This document shows, in pieces, positions 50,900-59,746 of a DNA stretch of 64,000 nt. Made by a program: the position numbers and the translations under genes. Each line of letters begins with the position of its first letter. Position 1 is the first letter of the stretch. Under the pieces are notes generated by a model. The model made no database searches, was not told where the DNA came from, and worked only from the letters and a program-made list of their open reading frames with translations. The stretch is taken from the NCBI RefSeq assembly GCF_036492245.1, contig NZ_AP025286.1, positions 3,038,001-3,102,000 on the forward strand, in the 5' to 3' direction. Source of the DNA: Treponema bryantii (lineage in GTDB: Bacteria; Spirochaetota; Spirochaetia; Treponematales; Treponemataceae).

Positions 50900-53308
50900 T
50901 TATTTTTTATTGTTAAAGAAGGCTGCAAATGGATTATAGCTCATACCATCATCGCTGCCAGAATTGTAGTTGTTATTACTGCGGCGGTTATCGTCACGAC
51001 GTGGCTGTGAGCCGGCATTTCCTGATGCTCCACTCTTCTTTACTACAACAACACGGCGACCATTACCTGAAGCACCTGCTCCAGCAGATGGTTCACGGCG
51101 AGCTGTACTCTTCTGACCAGTTCCAGCACGGCTTGCAGCATCACTCTTAAGAGAAAGGGCGATACGGCGACGGTCGCGGTCCAGTTCAATAATAGTAAAC
51201 TCGTGAACATCACCTACTTTTACAACATCCATAGGGTTTTCTACGAAGCTGTCGCTAAGCTCACTGAGGTGAACAAGACCAGTTTCATGAAGACCGATAT
51301 CAACAAAGGCACCAAAGTCTACTACGTTCTTGATTTTACCGGTAACCTTCATACCTTCTTTAAGGTCTTCGAACTGTAAAACACCCTTCTGCATGATTGG
51401 AGCTGGATAGCCATCGCGAGGGTCGCGGTTTGGCTTCTGAAGCTCTTCTACGATGTCTTTTACAGTTGTTTCGCCGATATTATATTTTTCTGCAAGTTTT
51501 TTAATCAGATCAGCAGGAACCTTTTCTTTGTTCTGAATATATGGAAGAACTTCGCGTGCTGCATCGTAGTTTTCAGGGTGAACCCAGGTATTATCAAGTG
51601 GATCAGAGCTTTCTGCAATCTTAAGGAAGCCGGCACACTGCTCAAAGGCCTTAGGACCAAGGCCTGGAACGTTTTTAAGGTCTTCACGGCTCTTAATCTT
51701 TCCGTTCTGGTCGCGGTAAGCAACAATCTTCTTTGCAGTAGTTGAATTGATACCAGAAACGTACTTGAGGAGTGAGTAGCTGGCAGTATTAAGGTTTACA
51801 CCAACGTTATTTACAACCGAACCTACAACTTCATCAAGCTGTTCAGCAAGTTTTTTCTGATTTACATCGTGCTGATAAAGACCGACACCAATAGCTTTAG
51901 GGTCGATTTTAACGAGTTCTGAAAGTGGGTCCTGGAGACGGCGGCCCATAGAAATGGCACCACGGATTGTAAGGTCGAGGTCCGGGAACTCTTCGCGGGC
52001 AATATCACTTGCCGAATAAACTGAAGCACCAGATTCATCAACTACTGTATAAACTACATCATTATAGTTATCGCTGATTACCTTGCTAACGATAGCCTGA
52101 ACTTCCTGCGAGCCGGTACCGTTACCAACAGCAACAACCTGAATATCATACTTATCGATGGCGTCATTGATCATTTTGTAAGAACCGTCCGGGTCTGTAA
52201 CCTGGAAGAACTTAAAGTAACCGAGGTACTTACCGGTTTCATCAAGAGCTGCACACTTTGTACCGGTACGGATACCAGGGTCAACACCAAGAACACGGCT
52301 TCCCTTAATTGGCTGTGTCATCAAAAGGTTTTTGAGGTTTTCGCTGAAAATACCGATTCCGTGAACATCAGCTTCGTCTGCTTCGTCACTGCGGATTTCG
52401 CGAACAACGGCAGGGCTGAGCAAACGTACAACGCCATCTTCAATTGCTTCTTTATGATATTTATTGCTGATAGTTGCTTTTCTCTGAAGAGCTGCAACTG
52501 CTGAATCAACATCAACATCAATTGTAACTTCAAGAGCACCTTCGCGTTCACCACGGTTGATAGCAAGAATGCGGTGTGGTTTTACTTCGTTCAAAGGCTC
52601 TGTGTAATCCCAGTACATTTTGTAAGTAGAAGTATTCTCGGCAACAGTAGCGTCCTGTCCTTCTGGAACAATACCCTTTGTTTTGATTGTTCCGGTTCTC
52701 ATATAAAGATCGTGAATTGTTTCGCGGTTTGCAGTTTCCTGGCTTACACGCTCTGCAATAATATCTTTTGCACCAGCGAGGGCATCTGCGGCAGACTCAA
52801 CATTCAAAGCAGAATCTTCATTATCAGTCTTTACGAACTTTTCTGCTTCTTTTTCAACTGCAGCGTCATCGTTGTCTGCAAGCATAAAGTCTGCCAATGG
52901 CTCGAGACCTTTTTCTGCAGCAACCATACCGCGGGTCTTCTTCTTTTTCTTGAACGGAGCCCAGAGGTCTTCCAATGCTGTCATAGTTGTGGCAGACATA
53001 ATTGCGTTATAAAGAGTTTCTGTGAGTTTTCCCTGAGCAAAAACGCCTTTTACAATTTCAAGGCGGCGGTCTTCAAGGTTATGATATGATTTATAGAGGT
53101 GGTCACAGTCGCGAACCTGAACCTCATCAAGATTGTCATGCTTTTCCTTGCGGTAGCGGCTGATGAAAGGGATTGTACATCCTTCTTCAACCAGGCTGAT
53201 AACTGCACTCACCTGCTGCACGCGGATATTCAGCTCTGCAGCGATTTTTTTCATAATTTCCACTTCGTTAACCGAAAGTGCGTCGATAGTTTCTTGTGTA
53301 AATTCCAT
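50900..53308 (-). CDS. tex: Tex-family S1 RNA-binding protein
   Basis: A transcription-associated protein of about 802 residues if started at ATG 53308. It has the N-terminal helical region (VSLVEEGCTIPFISRYRKEKHDNLDE), a YqgF/RNase H-like core (RVLGVDPGIRTGTKCAALDE), helix-hairpin-helix units (GINSTTAKKIVAYRDQNGKI, VPGLGPKAFEQCAGFL) and an S1 domain (GMKVTGKIKNVVDFGAFVDIGLHETGLVH). The C-terminal 80 residues are a low-complexity Ser/Gly/Arg/Asn tail not typical of Tex. The longer frame to 53389 merely translates the terminator of the upstream gene. The true start may be the later ATG (MKKIAAELNI), since 53308 has no clear ribosome site. Confidence 0.92.
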   Translation of the reverse strand: MEFTQETIDALSVNEVEIMKKIAAELNIRVQQVSAVISLVEEGCTIPFISRYRKEKHDNLDEVQVRDCDHLYKSYHNLEDRRLEIVKGVFAQGKLTETLYNAIMSATTMTALEDLWAPFKKKKKTRGMVAAEKGLEPLADFMLADNDDAAVEKEAEKFVKTDNEDSALNVESAADALAGAKDIIAERVSQETANRETIHDLYMRTGTIKTKGIVPEGQDATVAENTSTYKMYWDYTEPLNEVKPHRILAINRGEREGALEVTIDVDVDSAVAALQRKATISNKYHKEAIEDGVVRLLSPAVVREIRSDEADEADVHGIGIFSENLKNLLMTQPIKGSRVLGVDPGIRTGTKCAALDETGKYLGYFKFFQVTDPDGSYKMINDAIDKYDIQVVAVGNGTGSQEVQAIVSKVISDNYNDVVYTVVDESGASVYSASDIAREEFPDLDLTIRGAISMGRRLQDPLSELVKIDPKAIGVGLYQHDVNQKKLAEQLDEVVGSVVNNVGVNLNTASYSLLKYVSGINSTTAKKIVAYRDQNGKIKSREDLKNVPGLGPKAFEQCAGFLKIAESSDPLDNTWVHPENYDAAREVLPYIQNKEKVPADLIKKLAEKYNIGETTVKDIVEELQKPNRDPRDGYPAPIMQKGVLQFEDLKEGMKVTGKIKNVVDFGAFVDIGLHETGLVHLSELSDSFVENPMDVVKVGDVHEFTIIELDRDRRRIALSLKSDAASRAGTGQKSTARREPSAGAGASGNGRRVVVVKKSGASGNAGSQPRRDDNRRSNNNYNSGSDDGMSYNPFAAFFNNKK

Positions 53309-53350
53309 AGTGGGAGTAATTGTAGTGAAAAGAAGATAGTCGGGCAAGAC

Positions 53351-53383
53351 AAAAAAAAAGCCCCGAAACATATTCGGGGTTTC
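53351..53383 (-). terminator. Terminator of the PilZ-like gene
   Basis: Minus strand AAACCCCGAATATGTTTCGGGGCT followed by T8: stem CCCCGAA/TTCGGGG. It starts immediately after the stop at 53389. Confidence 0.88.
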
Positions 53384-53388
53384 AGGCA

Positions 53389-54282
53389 TTATTCTGTTTC
53401 TTCTTCGTCTTCAGATTCTTCTGGAGGAACATCATCCGGAGTTTCTGCATAAGTCATATCAAGAAGCTGATTACAGTTATTTGAAAGAATTCTATAAAGC
53501 GCCGGAATCAGCTGTTCACGGATTCTATCATCAAGTCCGGCAGTACCATTAGAGTTTATAAAAGAGAAAACATAGAGCATTCCGCCATTCACAGAACGTT
53601 CCATAGCAAGAATTGCACCAGAACGGAAAAGGAAGCCCTTAAGATTAAAATGAATATCCTGAATCTTCTCGTAAAGCTTAAGTTCTAATTTATCATCTGG
53701 TACAAGAATAGTAAAATGAGAAAGACTTATATCCTGAAGACTTCCTGTTACCGGATCATTATAATTCTGTCCCTTGTAATAAGTATAAGTACAGGCAGAA
53801 GAACACAAGGCACGAATTGTCTTTCGACGTCCCTGAGCCTGGTTTGCAAACAAAATTCTTCTAATCAAGTCAAAATTATTATTTTTCTGATATTCAAGCT
53901 GAATACAACCACAGCGGCAGCCATATTCGTAAAGATATTTACGTTCCAGCTGATTTTTTTCAAGTTTTGACTGACGTTTTGTATACAGGATTCCTACTGA
54001 ACTTGCATTATCATATTCTTGAATATAATCATGAATATAGTCTTCCCAATCCAAACCAGGAAGTTCATAATCAATATTAAAGAAAATAATCAGATCTTTA
54101 AAAAGAGATGTTATTACCTTAACCTTTTTCTGAATATTTACGCGTTTATCAAAAGGAACATAATAACATTCATATCCCAGTGCAAAATATTCTTCCAGGT
54201 AGGCTTCCGGCATTAAAGATGTATCCGGTAAAATAAAAAAGGTTTTTCTTCCTGTTACAATTTCATTGACAGATATTCCCAA
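53389..54282 (-). CDS. PilZ-like domain protein, possible c-di-GMP receptor
   Basis: A 297-residue protein beginning at a TTG codon (54282) with AGAGG six bases upstream. The N-terminal 140 residues are a mixed alpha/beta domain (FFILPDTSLMPEAYLEEYF) I do not recognise. About 150-275 contains RRKTIR (RxxxR) and GSLQDISLSHFTI (DxSxxx), followed by beta strands, the order seen in PilZ domains; the glycine after the second motif is replaced. The C-terminus is strongly acidic (EESEDEEETE). With the EAL and HD-GYP proteins in this window it would be a third c-di-GMP element. Confidence in the PilZ call is moderate. Confidence 0.6.
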   Translation of the reverse strand: MGISVNEIVTGRKTFFILPDTSLMPEAYLEEYFALGYECYYVPFDKRVNIQKKVKVITSLFKDLIIFFNIDYELPGLDWEDYIHDYIQEYDNASSVGILYTKRQSKLEKNQLERKYLYEYGCRCGCIQLEYQKNNNFDLIRRILFANQAQGRRKTIRALCSSACTYTYYKGQNYNDPVTGSLQDISLSHFTILVPDDKLELKLYEKIQDIHFNLKGFLFRSGAILAMERSVNGGMLYVFSFINSNGTAGLDDRIREQLIPALYRILSNNCNQLLDMTYAETPDDVPPEESEDEEETE

Positions 54283-54293
54283 ACCAAGCCTCT

Positions 54294-54350
54294 TTATTAG
54301 GGTTTAATTATATCGTAAAAATACGAAAACACAATATAAAACCCTAATAA
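54294..54350 (-). promoter_or_regulatory. PilZ-like gene promoter between inverted repeats
   Basis: Arms TTATTAGGGTTT (54294-54305) and AAACCCTAATAA (54339-54350) are exact complements. A minus-strand TATAAT (54312-54307) lies between them. The downstream arm touches the ribosome-binding region of the gene. Confidence 0.6.
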
Positions 54351-54362
54351 ATTGTTATAAAA

Positions 54363-55592
54363 TTAAATAAAATGTGTTATTGAGTGATGCTCTATAGTCT
54401 TAGTCTTTACAGCTACAATATAACTGCCAACCATTGCAGTAAGTGTATCAAAAACAGCTGCAAACGAGCAGATAATCATTGAAGCCGGCTTTAAAAGCAG
54501 GAAGCTTGTTTCAAAACCACGTGCATATTTTGAACACAAAATAGTAAGCAGTACAAAAGCTCCACCAGCAGGAATTCCACCAAGCAGGAAGGAAAGTCCG
54601 AATGAAAGACCAAAAATCCAGAGAATATCAGTTACAGGAATACTCAAACTTGAATATGAACGCCATATCAAAATAAAAGATATTGTTGTAACAAGAGCAG
54701 AACCACCACGTGCATAAATAGAGAACATAGGATAAGTAAAGCCTCGGCAACGACGACGAATTCCAAGACTGTCACTGAGATGGCGGTTTGCAAGAGGAAT
54801 TACAAGATTTGAATCGCCACTAAAGAAAGAAAGTATAAGCGGTGCAATACTTGCATACAAAACCTTATAAGGATGTGGATCATGACATACAAAATGCAGA
54901 ATAAGAGGATAGATTATTCCAGCCACAATCACAAAATCAACCAGGAACATAATTACCATTGGAGTAAAGATTCCAGGCTCAATTACCTTACGGAAATCCA
55001 TAGTCCAGTAGCAGACAATTGCAATAGAAAGAATTGAAAGGATTTCAGTAAAGAAGTTTGCAATATTATAGAAAAGATCTGAAAGAGCATCTGAAAGTGC
55101 ATAAACAGGCTTAAAAGCAACTTCTTCTGATGCACTTTCCCAGCCAATTATGAAAGCAAAAACAAGAGAAACCAGAAGGAACGAACCTTCACGAAGTGCT
55201 TCAAATCCTGAATAAGGGAAAAGAGAAAGAATCAAACCTTTTACATCAATCGAAAATGCTTCAGTTGCTACATCAACCGTAATTGGAATACGTGGGAGTT
55301 TTACCATCAGAATTGAAGCAAGGCCTACAAGAGTTAGAATAAGTGATGATGCTACGATTATAAGTACAGTTAATCCTGTTGTTTTAAGAAGCAGTTTTGA
55401 AGTTCTGAGCTTGGAAACAGCAACAATAGCACTTGTAAAAAGCAGTGGGACAACAACATATCTTCCCACTCTTATAAATAATTCTGTCAGAAATGCAATT
55501 GCATTTGCAAAAGCCGCATTTTCTGTAGGAAGAATAAAAGCAGCAAGAATACCTAACGCAACACCAATCAAATACTTAATCCAAACTTTCAT
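54363..55592 (-). CDS. Dicarboxylate/amino acid:cation symporter (SDF family)
   Basis: A 409-residue membrane protein with about eight helices and two re-entrant loops. It starts MKVWIKYLIGVALGILAAFIL and has FFSGDSNLVIPLANRHL and GSALVTTISFILIW, followed by GLSFLLGGIPAGGAFVLLTILC, which occupy the loop positions of the Glt/DctA/SstT family. It imports glutamate, aspartate, serine or C4-dicarboxylates with Na+ or H+; which one is not decidable. The start codon lies only eight bases after a TATAAT, so the mRNA is probably leaderless. Confidence 0.85.
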   Translation of the reverse strand: MKVWIKYLIGVALGILAAFILPTENAAFANAIAFLTELFIRVGRYVVVPLLFTSAIVAVSKLRTSKLLLKTTGLTVLIIVASSLILTLVGLASILMVKLPRIPITVDVATEAFSIDVKGLILSLFPYSGFEALREGSFLLVSLVFAFIIGWESASEEVAFKPVYALSDALSDLFYNIANFFTEILSILSIAIVCYWTMDFRKVIEPGIFTPMVIMFLVDFVIVAGIIYPLILHFVCHDPHPYKVLYASIAPLILSFFSGDSNLVIPLANRHLSDSLGIRRRCRGFTYPMFSIYARGGSALVTTISFILIWRSYSSLSIPVTDILWIFGLSFGLSFLLGGIPAGGAFVLLTILCSKYARGFETSFLLLKPASMIICSFAAVFDTLTAMVGSYIVAVKTKTIEHHSITHFI

Positions 55593-55600
55593 AGTTAGTC

Positions 55601-55643
55601 ATTATAACATAGTATGGATTGCAATGCCATAGTGTGTTATAAT
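55601..55643. promoter_or_regulatory. Symmetric divergent promoter for two leaderless genes
   Basis: ATTATAACATAGTATGG (55601-55617), ATTGCAATG centre, CCATAGTGTGTTATAAT (55627-55643): arms match at 14 of 17 positions. Each end supplies a TATAAT, leftward for the symporter (ATG eight bases away) and rightward for the gene at 55650 (ATG six bases away). Confidence 0.7.
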
Positions 55644-55649
55644 CAAATT

Positions 55650-56375
55650 ATGTCTAACACGCTGTTAATTGGAAAGGATTTGCCAGACGGGCTTGCTTTT
55701 GCAGAAGCACTGGCAGATTCAGGACGCTCAGTATTTGGAACTGCAAAATCTGAAGCCGATGCTGCAAAATTTGAATCAGAAAAGATTTATGCAACAACCT
55801 GGAATAAGTCTTCGGCTGTTTCAGCTCACTCTGTGATTATCAGGGCAGAAACAAAACTCGAAAATCTGGATGAAGCAATCTTTTATTTTGATGCTTCAAC
55901 CTTCTGTTCACAATTTGAACTTGACCGTACAGAAGATATTTCCAATGGTATTGATTCCATGATTAGCGGTTTTCTATATTCATCTAATGAACTTTTAAAG
56001 AGAATTGACCAGCGAAAAGAAAAGATTTCTGTTTTATTCCTTGTAAAAGAATATCCTTCTAAATATGAATTGATTTCTTCAAAAGCTGTAGGACTCGTAC
56101 CTGCAAGTACAATTGTAAGTACCGCACAGGCAGCTTTCTGTGCCCTTGCCGAAAGTTTTTCTACAAATGTTGCAGACAGAGATTATCTTTCTGTTGTTCT
56201 TGCTAAGTGCAGCTATTCAAATGAACTATATAAAAATGAAGATGCCATTGCAGACTGGACAGTTTCCTCACTGAACACTGTAAGGACAATGAAAAATCCA
56301 CAGACTGTAAAACAAGCCGGAACCTGGAATAAGGTTGGAGGAAAACTTCAGACCGGTTTTGCACTCTTCAGGTAG
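55650..56375 (+). CDS. Rossmann-like protein, SDR-related, function unknown
   Basis: A 241-residue cytoplasmic protein starting MSNTLLIGKDLPDGLAFAEA at ATG 55650. The opening (beta strand, LIGKDLPDGLAFAEALADSG, helix) resembles an NAD(P)-binding fold, with EAIFYFDAS and KAVGLVPASTIVSTAQAAFCALAESFS at positions like those of short-chain dehydrogenases, but the classical GxxxGxG and YxxxK are not intact. An enzymatic role is doubtful. It is followed after five bases by mgtC. Confidence 0.55.
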   Translation: MSNTLLIGKDLPDGLAFAEALADSGRSVFGTAKSEADAAKFESEKIYATTWNKSSAVSAHSVIIRAETKLENLDEAIFYFDASTFCSQFELDRTEDISNGIDSMISGFLYSSNELLKRIDQRKEKISVLFLVKEYPSKYELISSKAVGLVPASTIVSTAQAAFCALAESFSTNVADRDYLSVVLAKCSYSNELYKNEDAIADWTVSSLNTVRTMKNPQTVKQAGTWNKVGGKLQTGFALFR

Positions 56376-56380
56376 GCCTT

Positions 56381-57058
56381 ATGAATATTTATATAGAATA
56401 TACAATCAGATTAGCATTAAGTTTTGTATGCAGCTTTATTCTTGGCCTTGAACGAAAGAGCCATCAGCATATTGTTGGAATCAGAACCCTGGTTTCTATG
56501 GGACTTTCATGCTGTCTGCTTTCTATTCTTTCCGTTTATATGGCAGAAACTCCAGCAGTAAACGGCGATCCTACAAGAATTGCGGCCGGTGTTATTACCG
56601 GAATCGGATTCCTTGGCGGAGGTGCCATTCTTAAACTTGGTCTGAACATCAGAGGTCTTACAACTGCAGCTATCATTTTCATGACATCTGCATTGGGTAT
56701 GTCTTTTGGTGCAGGCCTTTATATTCCAACTGTAATTACCTTCTTTATCATTCTGATTATTCTTTTGACAATGGATAAGGTTGAAAAGAAGATTTTCCCG
56801 GCCGCTAAAACAAAGTCGGTTATTATTCAGGTTTCAACTGCCGGTTCTGATTTTGATTTTCAGGAAAAATTTGCTGATATCATGAAGAGCTATGGCTTTA
56901 TTGTTCATGATGTGAATCCACAGTTTCATCCGAAAGACAACATTATGCAGCTTTCATATACTGTAAAAACACCTGATAAACTTGAAGCTGTAAAGATTGC
57001 AAAGGAATTTAGCGAAAAGAACGAGAATCTGATTAGTTTTACGATTATTGATAAATAA
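56381..57058 (+). CDS. mgtC: MgtC/SapB family membrane protein
   Basis: A 225-residue protein with about four to five helices in the first 140 residues: FILGLERKSHQHIVGIRTLVSMG, DPTRIAAGVITGIGFLGGGAILK and LRGLTTAAIIFMTSALGMSFGAGLY are the family's conserved blocks. The C-terminal 80 residues (KSVIIQVSTAGSDFDFQEKF) form an ACT-like soluble domain. Roles in Mg2+ limitation, ATP synthase control or pH stress are known for relatives. Probably coexpressed with the upstream Rossmann-like gene. Confidence 0.92.
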   Translation: MNIYIEYTIRLALSFVCSFILGLERKSHQHIVGIRTLVSMGLSCCLLSILSVYMAETPAVNGDPTRIAAGVITGIGFLGGGAILKLGLNIRGLTTAAIIFMTSALGMSFGAGLYIPTVITFFIILIILLTMDKVEKKIFPAAKTKSVIIQVSTAGSDFDFQEKFADIMKSYGFIVHDVNPQFHPKDNIMQLSYTVKTPDKLEAVKIAKEFSEKNENLISFTIIDK

Positions 57059-57061
57059 TGC

Positions 57062-57376
57062 CTACTGGCGTGTAACAACAACAGAGTTATCTGCGTTGCT
57101 GAAAGGAGCCGGGATATATTTGTCGGCTTTCCAGTCATTTTCCCAGCGGCAGCCGTCTAATAAGTAGCGGAACTGATATTCACGGTCAGCAGCCAGTTCA
57201 AGAGTCACAGAAAAACTTCCGTCATTTCCAAGGATAAGAGGGGTATCAGTACTGCTCCAGCTATTGAAGTCACCGGCAAGGTTTATTGTTTTTGCTCCCT
57301 GAGCAGCTTCCTTTGAAACAGTAAATGTAACTTTACAGGTCTTCTTATCTTTTGAAAAAGACTTTTTCAATGACAT
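57062..57376 (-). CDS. Stand-alone CBM48 (glycogen-binding) domain protein
   Basis: A 104-residue single domain. KKTCKVTFTVSKEAAQGAKTI, VNLAGDFNSWS-like NLAGDFNSWSSTDTPLI, REYQFRYLLDGCRWENDW and DNSVVV match isoamylase N-terminal/AMPK-beta type carbohydrate-binding modules. No catalytic domain is attached. Likely targets a regulator or enzyme to glycogen in the cytoplasm. GGGAAGGAG precedes the start. The stop lies three bases from the mgtC stop (convergent). Confidence 0.88.
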   Translation of the reverse strand: MSLKKSFSKDKKTCKVTFTVSKEAAQGAKTINLAGDFNSWSSTDTPLILGNDGSFSVTLELAADREYQFRYLLDGCRWENDWKADKYIPAPFSNADNSVVVTRQ

Positions 57377-57556
57377 AATTAATTGACTCCTTCCCCTTTT
57401 TTCGTCCCTATAGCGTAAAAATATTGCATTTTTATATTTTATGCAATATAGTTAAGATGTAAATTTTATAATCGTCGTTTCCGCCGATTTATCCAAATTG
57501 CAGGGCGGAATTCTTCTCGTATGAGAGGAAAAATTCTTGCTAAATAGGAGACGTAT
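57377..57556 (+). promoter_or_regulatory. metK promoter and structured leader
   Basis: Inverted repeat ATATTGCA (57421-57428) / TGCAATAT (57442-57449) overlaps the expected -35; TATAAT is at 57467-57472. The transcript would start near 57479 with TTCCGCC (57479-57485) pairing with GGCGGAA (57504-57510), then a small hairpin TTCTCGTATGAGA. The ribosome site is AGGAG at 57546-57550. It does not match any SAM riboswitch class I can recall, and no T-tract follows the stem. Confidence 0.5.
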
Positions 57557-58774
57557 ATGTCTATCTTATCTAACAATCATTATTTATTTACATCTGAATC
57601 TGTAGGTGAAGGTCACCCAGATAAGCTTTGTGATCAGGTTTCTGATGCCGTTCTCGATTATTGTCTTTCTTTGGACAAAGATGCCCACGTTGCCTGTGAA
57701 TCTTTCTCTACAACTGACTTTTTGATGGTTGGTGGTGAAATCGGTTTCCAGAATATCAAGGTTGATGCTGAGTTCACAAAGAAATTCAATGCTCAAGTTG
57801 AAAAAATTGCCCGCGGCGTTGCTTTGGACATCGGTTATAATGCTCCAGAAATTGGTCTTGATGGTGCTAACTGTATTTTCATGAACCGTCTTCATGCTCA
57901 GTCAGCAGATATCAACCAGGGCGTTGTAGGTACAGGTCTTGCTGAATATGAAGGTCAGCAGGGTGCGGGAGACCAGGGTATGATGTTCGGTTATGCTTGT
58001 AACGAAACACCAGCTTTAATGCCTGCCCCAGTTTACTATTCTCATCAGATTCTTCTTCGTGCTCATGAATTGCGTCACAACGGAACTATTAAATGGCTCC
58101 GTCCTGATGCAAAATCTCAGGTAACAATTGAATATGATGAAAACAACAAACCTTGCCGTATCGACACTGTAGTTGTTTCTCACCAGCACAATCCTGATGT
58201 AGATTACGATACAATCAAAAAGACAATCATCGAAGAAATCATTAAGCCTGTTCTTGAACCAACAGGACTTCTTAAAGGTGATACAAAATACTTTATCAAC
58301 CCAACTGGTAAATTTGTAATTGGCGGACCTGATGGAGACTCTGGTCTTACAGGACGCAAAATCATCGTAGATACATACGGTGGAATGGGACGCCACGGTG
58401 GTGGAGCTTTCTCTGGAAAGGATCCTTCTAAGGTAGACCGTTCAGCAGCTTACATGGCACGCTACATTGCAAAGAACGTAGTTGCAGCAGGACTTGCAGA
58501 CCGCGCCGAGGTAGAACTTGCTTATGCAATCGGAGTTCCATTCCCAGTTTCTATCATGGTTGAAACATTCGGTACTGAAAAAGTAAGCCGCAACAAGATT
58601 GAAGCCGCTGTAGAAAAGGTATTTGACTGTACACCAGCAGGAATTATTAAGACTCTGAACCTTAAGCAGCCAATTTACCGCAAGACAGCATCTTACGGAC
58701 ACTTTGGCCGCGAAGGCTTCCCTTGGGAAAATACAGACAAGGTTGACGAGCTTAAGGCTGCGGTTTCACAGTAA
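57557..58774 (+). CDS. metK: S-adenosylmethionine synthetase
   Basis: Forms SAM from methionine and ATP. A 405-residue protein with [70 protein letters not shown] and the P-loop-like [23 protein letters not shown]. All three typical domains are present and length is normal. It shares methyl/sulfur metabolism with metY elsewhere in the window but is not linked to it. A hairpin follows the stop, overlapping a reading frame on the other strand. Confidence 0.97.
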   Translation: MSILSNNHYLFTSESVGEGHPDKLCDQVSDAVLDYCLSLDKDAHVACESFSTTDFLMVGGEIGFQNIKVDAEFTKKFNAQVEKIARGVALDIGYNAPEIGLDGANCIFMNRLHAQSADINQGVVGTGLAEYEGQQGAGDQGMMFGYACNETPALMPAPVYYSHQILLRAHELRHNGTIKWLRPDAKSQVTIEYDENNKPCRIDTVVVSHQHNPDVDYDTIKKTIIEEIIKPVLEPTGLLKGDTKYFINPTGKFVIGGPDGDSGLTGRKIIVDTYGGMGRHGGGAFSGKDPSKVDRSAAYMARYIAKNVVAAGLADRAEVELAYAIGVPFPVSIMVETFGTEKVSRNKIEAAVEKVFDCTPAGIIKTLNLKQPIYRKTASYGHFGREGFPWENTDKVDELKAAVSQ

Positions 58775-59000
58775 TAGTCTGACCATACTCCAGAAGCATT
58801 CGGCCTTCTGGAGTAAATTTTTCTTCTTTTTTAGGCTGATTTTTAACGTTGTAAGCATGAATAGGGATATTCTTTTTAGAATCTACATGGAAAGGTCCTA
58901 AATCATAAGTTTTATATTCTCCCTTTACAAGTGAATAAAAATTATCTATCTTTTTTCCTCCAGGAAAAGTATAACTTATAATGATGTTTTTACGAGTTTT
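58752..59000 (-). pseudogene. Start-less 82-codon open frame, possible decayed or frameshifted small gene
   Basis: On the minus strand a frame stays open from a stop at 59001-59003 to TAA at 58752-58754 with protein-like composition ([40 protein letters not shown]). It has no ATG, GTG or TTG near its beginning. An ATG at 59026 in the next frame would join it with one frameshift in an A6 run. Alternatively GGAGG stands seven bases before an ATA codon (58949), as if an ATG had mutated. It overlaps the last 23 bases of metK and contains the metK terminator-like hairpin. No family recognised. Confidence 0.35.
58787..58822 (+). terminator. Likely terminator of metK
   Basis: ACTCCAGAAG, 8 bases, CTTCTGGAGT, then AAATTTTTC. 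The stem is strong but the T-tract starts three bases later than ideal. Confidence 0.6.
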
Positions 59001-59039
59001 TTATTTAAATATTGTTGATTTTTCATTATTGTAGAAAAT

Positions 59040-59672
59040 ATGACATTGCTTTCAAAAGAGGAAATGACAGAAGCTTTCAAGCGCTGGAAAAAAGCAAATC
59101 CTGCTCCAGTTTCTGAACTGGATTATGTAAATCCATTTACACTGCTGGTTGCTGTAGTTCTTAGTGCACAGGCAACAGATAAAGGCGTAAACAAAGCGAC
59201 CGCTGCTCTGTTTAAGGTAGCAGATACTCCGGAAAAAATGCTTGCACTTGGAGAAGGAGGTCTCATTTCCTATATCAAAACAATCGGACTCTATAAAAAC
59301 AAAGCCAAACACGTTATGGGTCTTTCTAAGAAGCTGATTGATGATTTTGACAGTAAAGTGCCGGGAACCCGCGAAGAACTTATGACACTTCCGGGAGTTG
59401 GACGTAAAACTGCAAATGTAGTTTTGAATGTAATTTTTCATGAACCTACAATGCCGGTCGATACGCACCTGCTTAGGGTTGCCCCAAAAATCGGACTTGC
59501 CGAAGGAAATACACCGGAAACTGTAGAAAAAAGTCTGCTTGAAAGAATACCTCCAGAGTTTCTGCACGATGCTCATCACTGGATTTTACTGCACGGGCGC
59601 TACGTCTGTACTGCAAGAACTCCTAATTGTGAAGAATGTCTGATAAAGGATTTGTGTAAGCATAACAGCTGA
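59040..59672 (+). CDS. nth: Endonuclease III
   Basis: Base-excision DNA glycosylase/AP lyase removing oxidised pyrimidines. A 210-residue protein with LLVAVVLSAQATDKGVNKAT, the helix-hairpin-helix LPGVGRKTANVVLN (catalytic Lys), the catalytic Asp in MPVDTHLLRV and the C-terminal 4Fe-4S motif C-x6-C-x2-C-x5-C (CTARTPNCEECLIKDLC). Little room for a Shine-Dalgarno upstream; TATTGT lies seven bases before the ATG, so a leaderless message is possible but the -35 is poor. Confidence 0.95.
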   Translation: MTLLSKEEMTEAFKRWKKANPAPVSELDYVNPFTLLVAVVLSAQATDKGVNKATAALFKVADTPEKMLALGEGGLISYIKTIGLYKNKAKHVMGLSKKLIDDFDSKVPGTREELMTLPGVGRKTANVVLNVIFHEPTMPVDTHLLRVAPKIGLAEGNTPETVEKSLLERIPPEFLHDAHHWILLHGRYVCTARTPNCEECLIKDLCKHNS

Positions 59673-59683
59673 AGTCTACATTA

Positions 59684-59703
59684 GTTTCGACAGGCTCAAC
59701 CAT
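59684..59703. repeat. Possible remnant of a dispersed repeat
   Basis: AGTTTCGACAGGCTCAACCA resembles a short unit often seen repeated in bacterial genomes. It is the only copy in this window, so the call rests on memory of such repeats. Confidence 0.25.
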
Positions 59704-59746
59704 CGTAACACTTGAAATCATCAGGAATCAGCGGTACATTTTAGGA

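Noticed and set aside
53309-53389. N-terminal extension of Tex
   Set aside because: It is a translation of the terminator of the PilZ-like gene and does not resemble Tex.
57377-57556. SAM riboswitch upstream of metK
   Set aside because: The leader is too short and lacks the conserved cores of SAM-I, SAM-II and SMK-type elements as I know them; only simple stems are visible.
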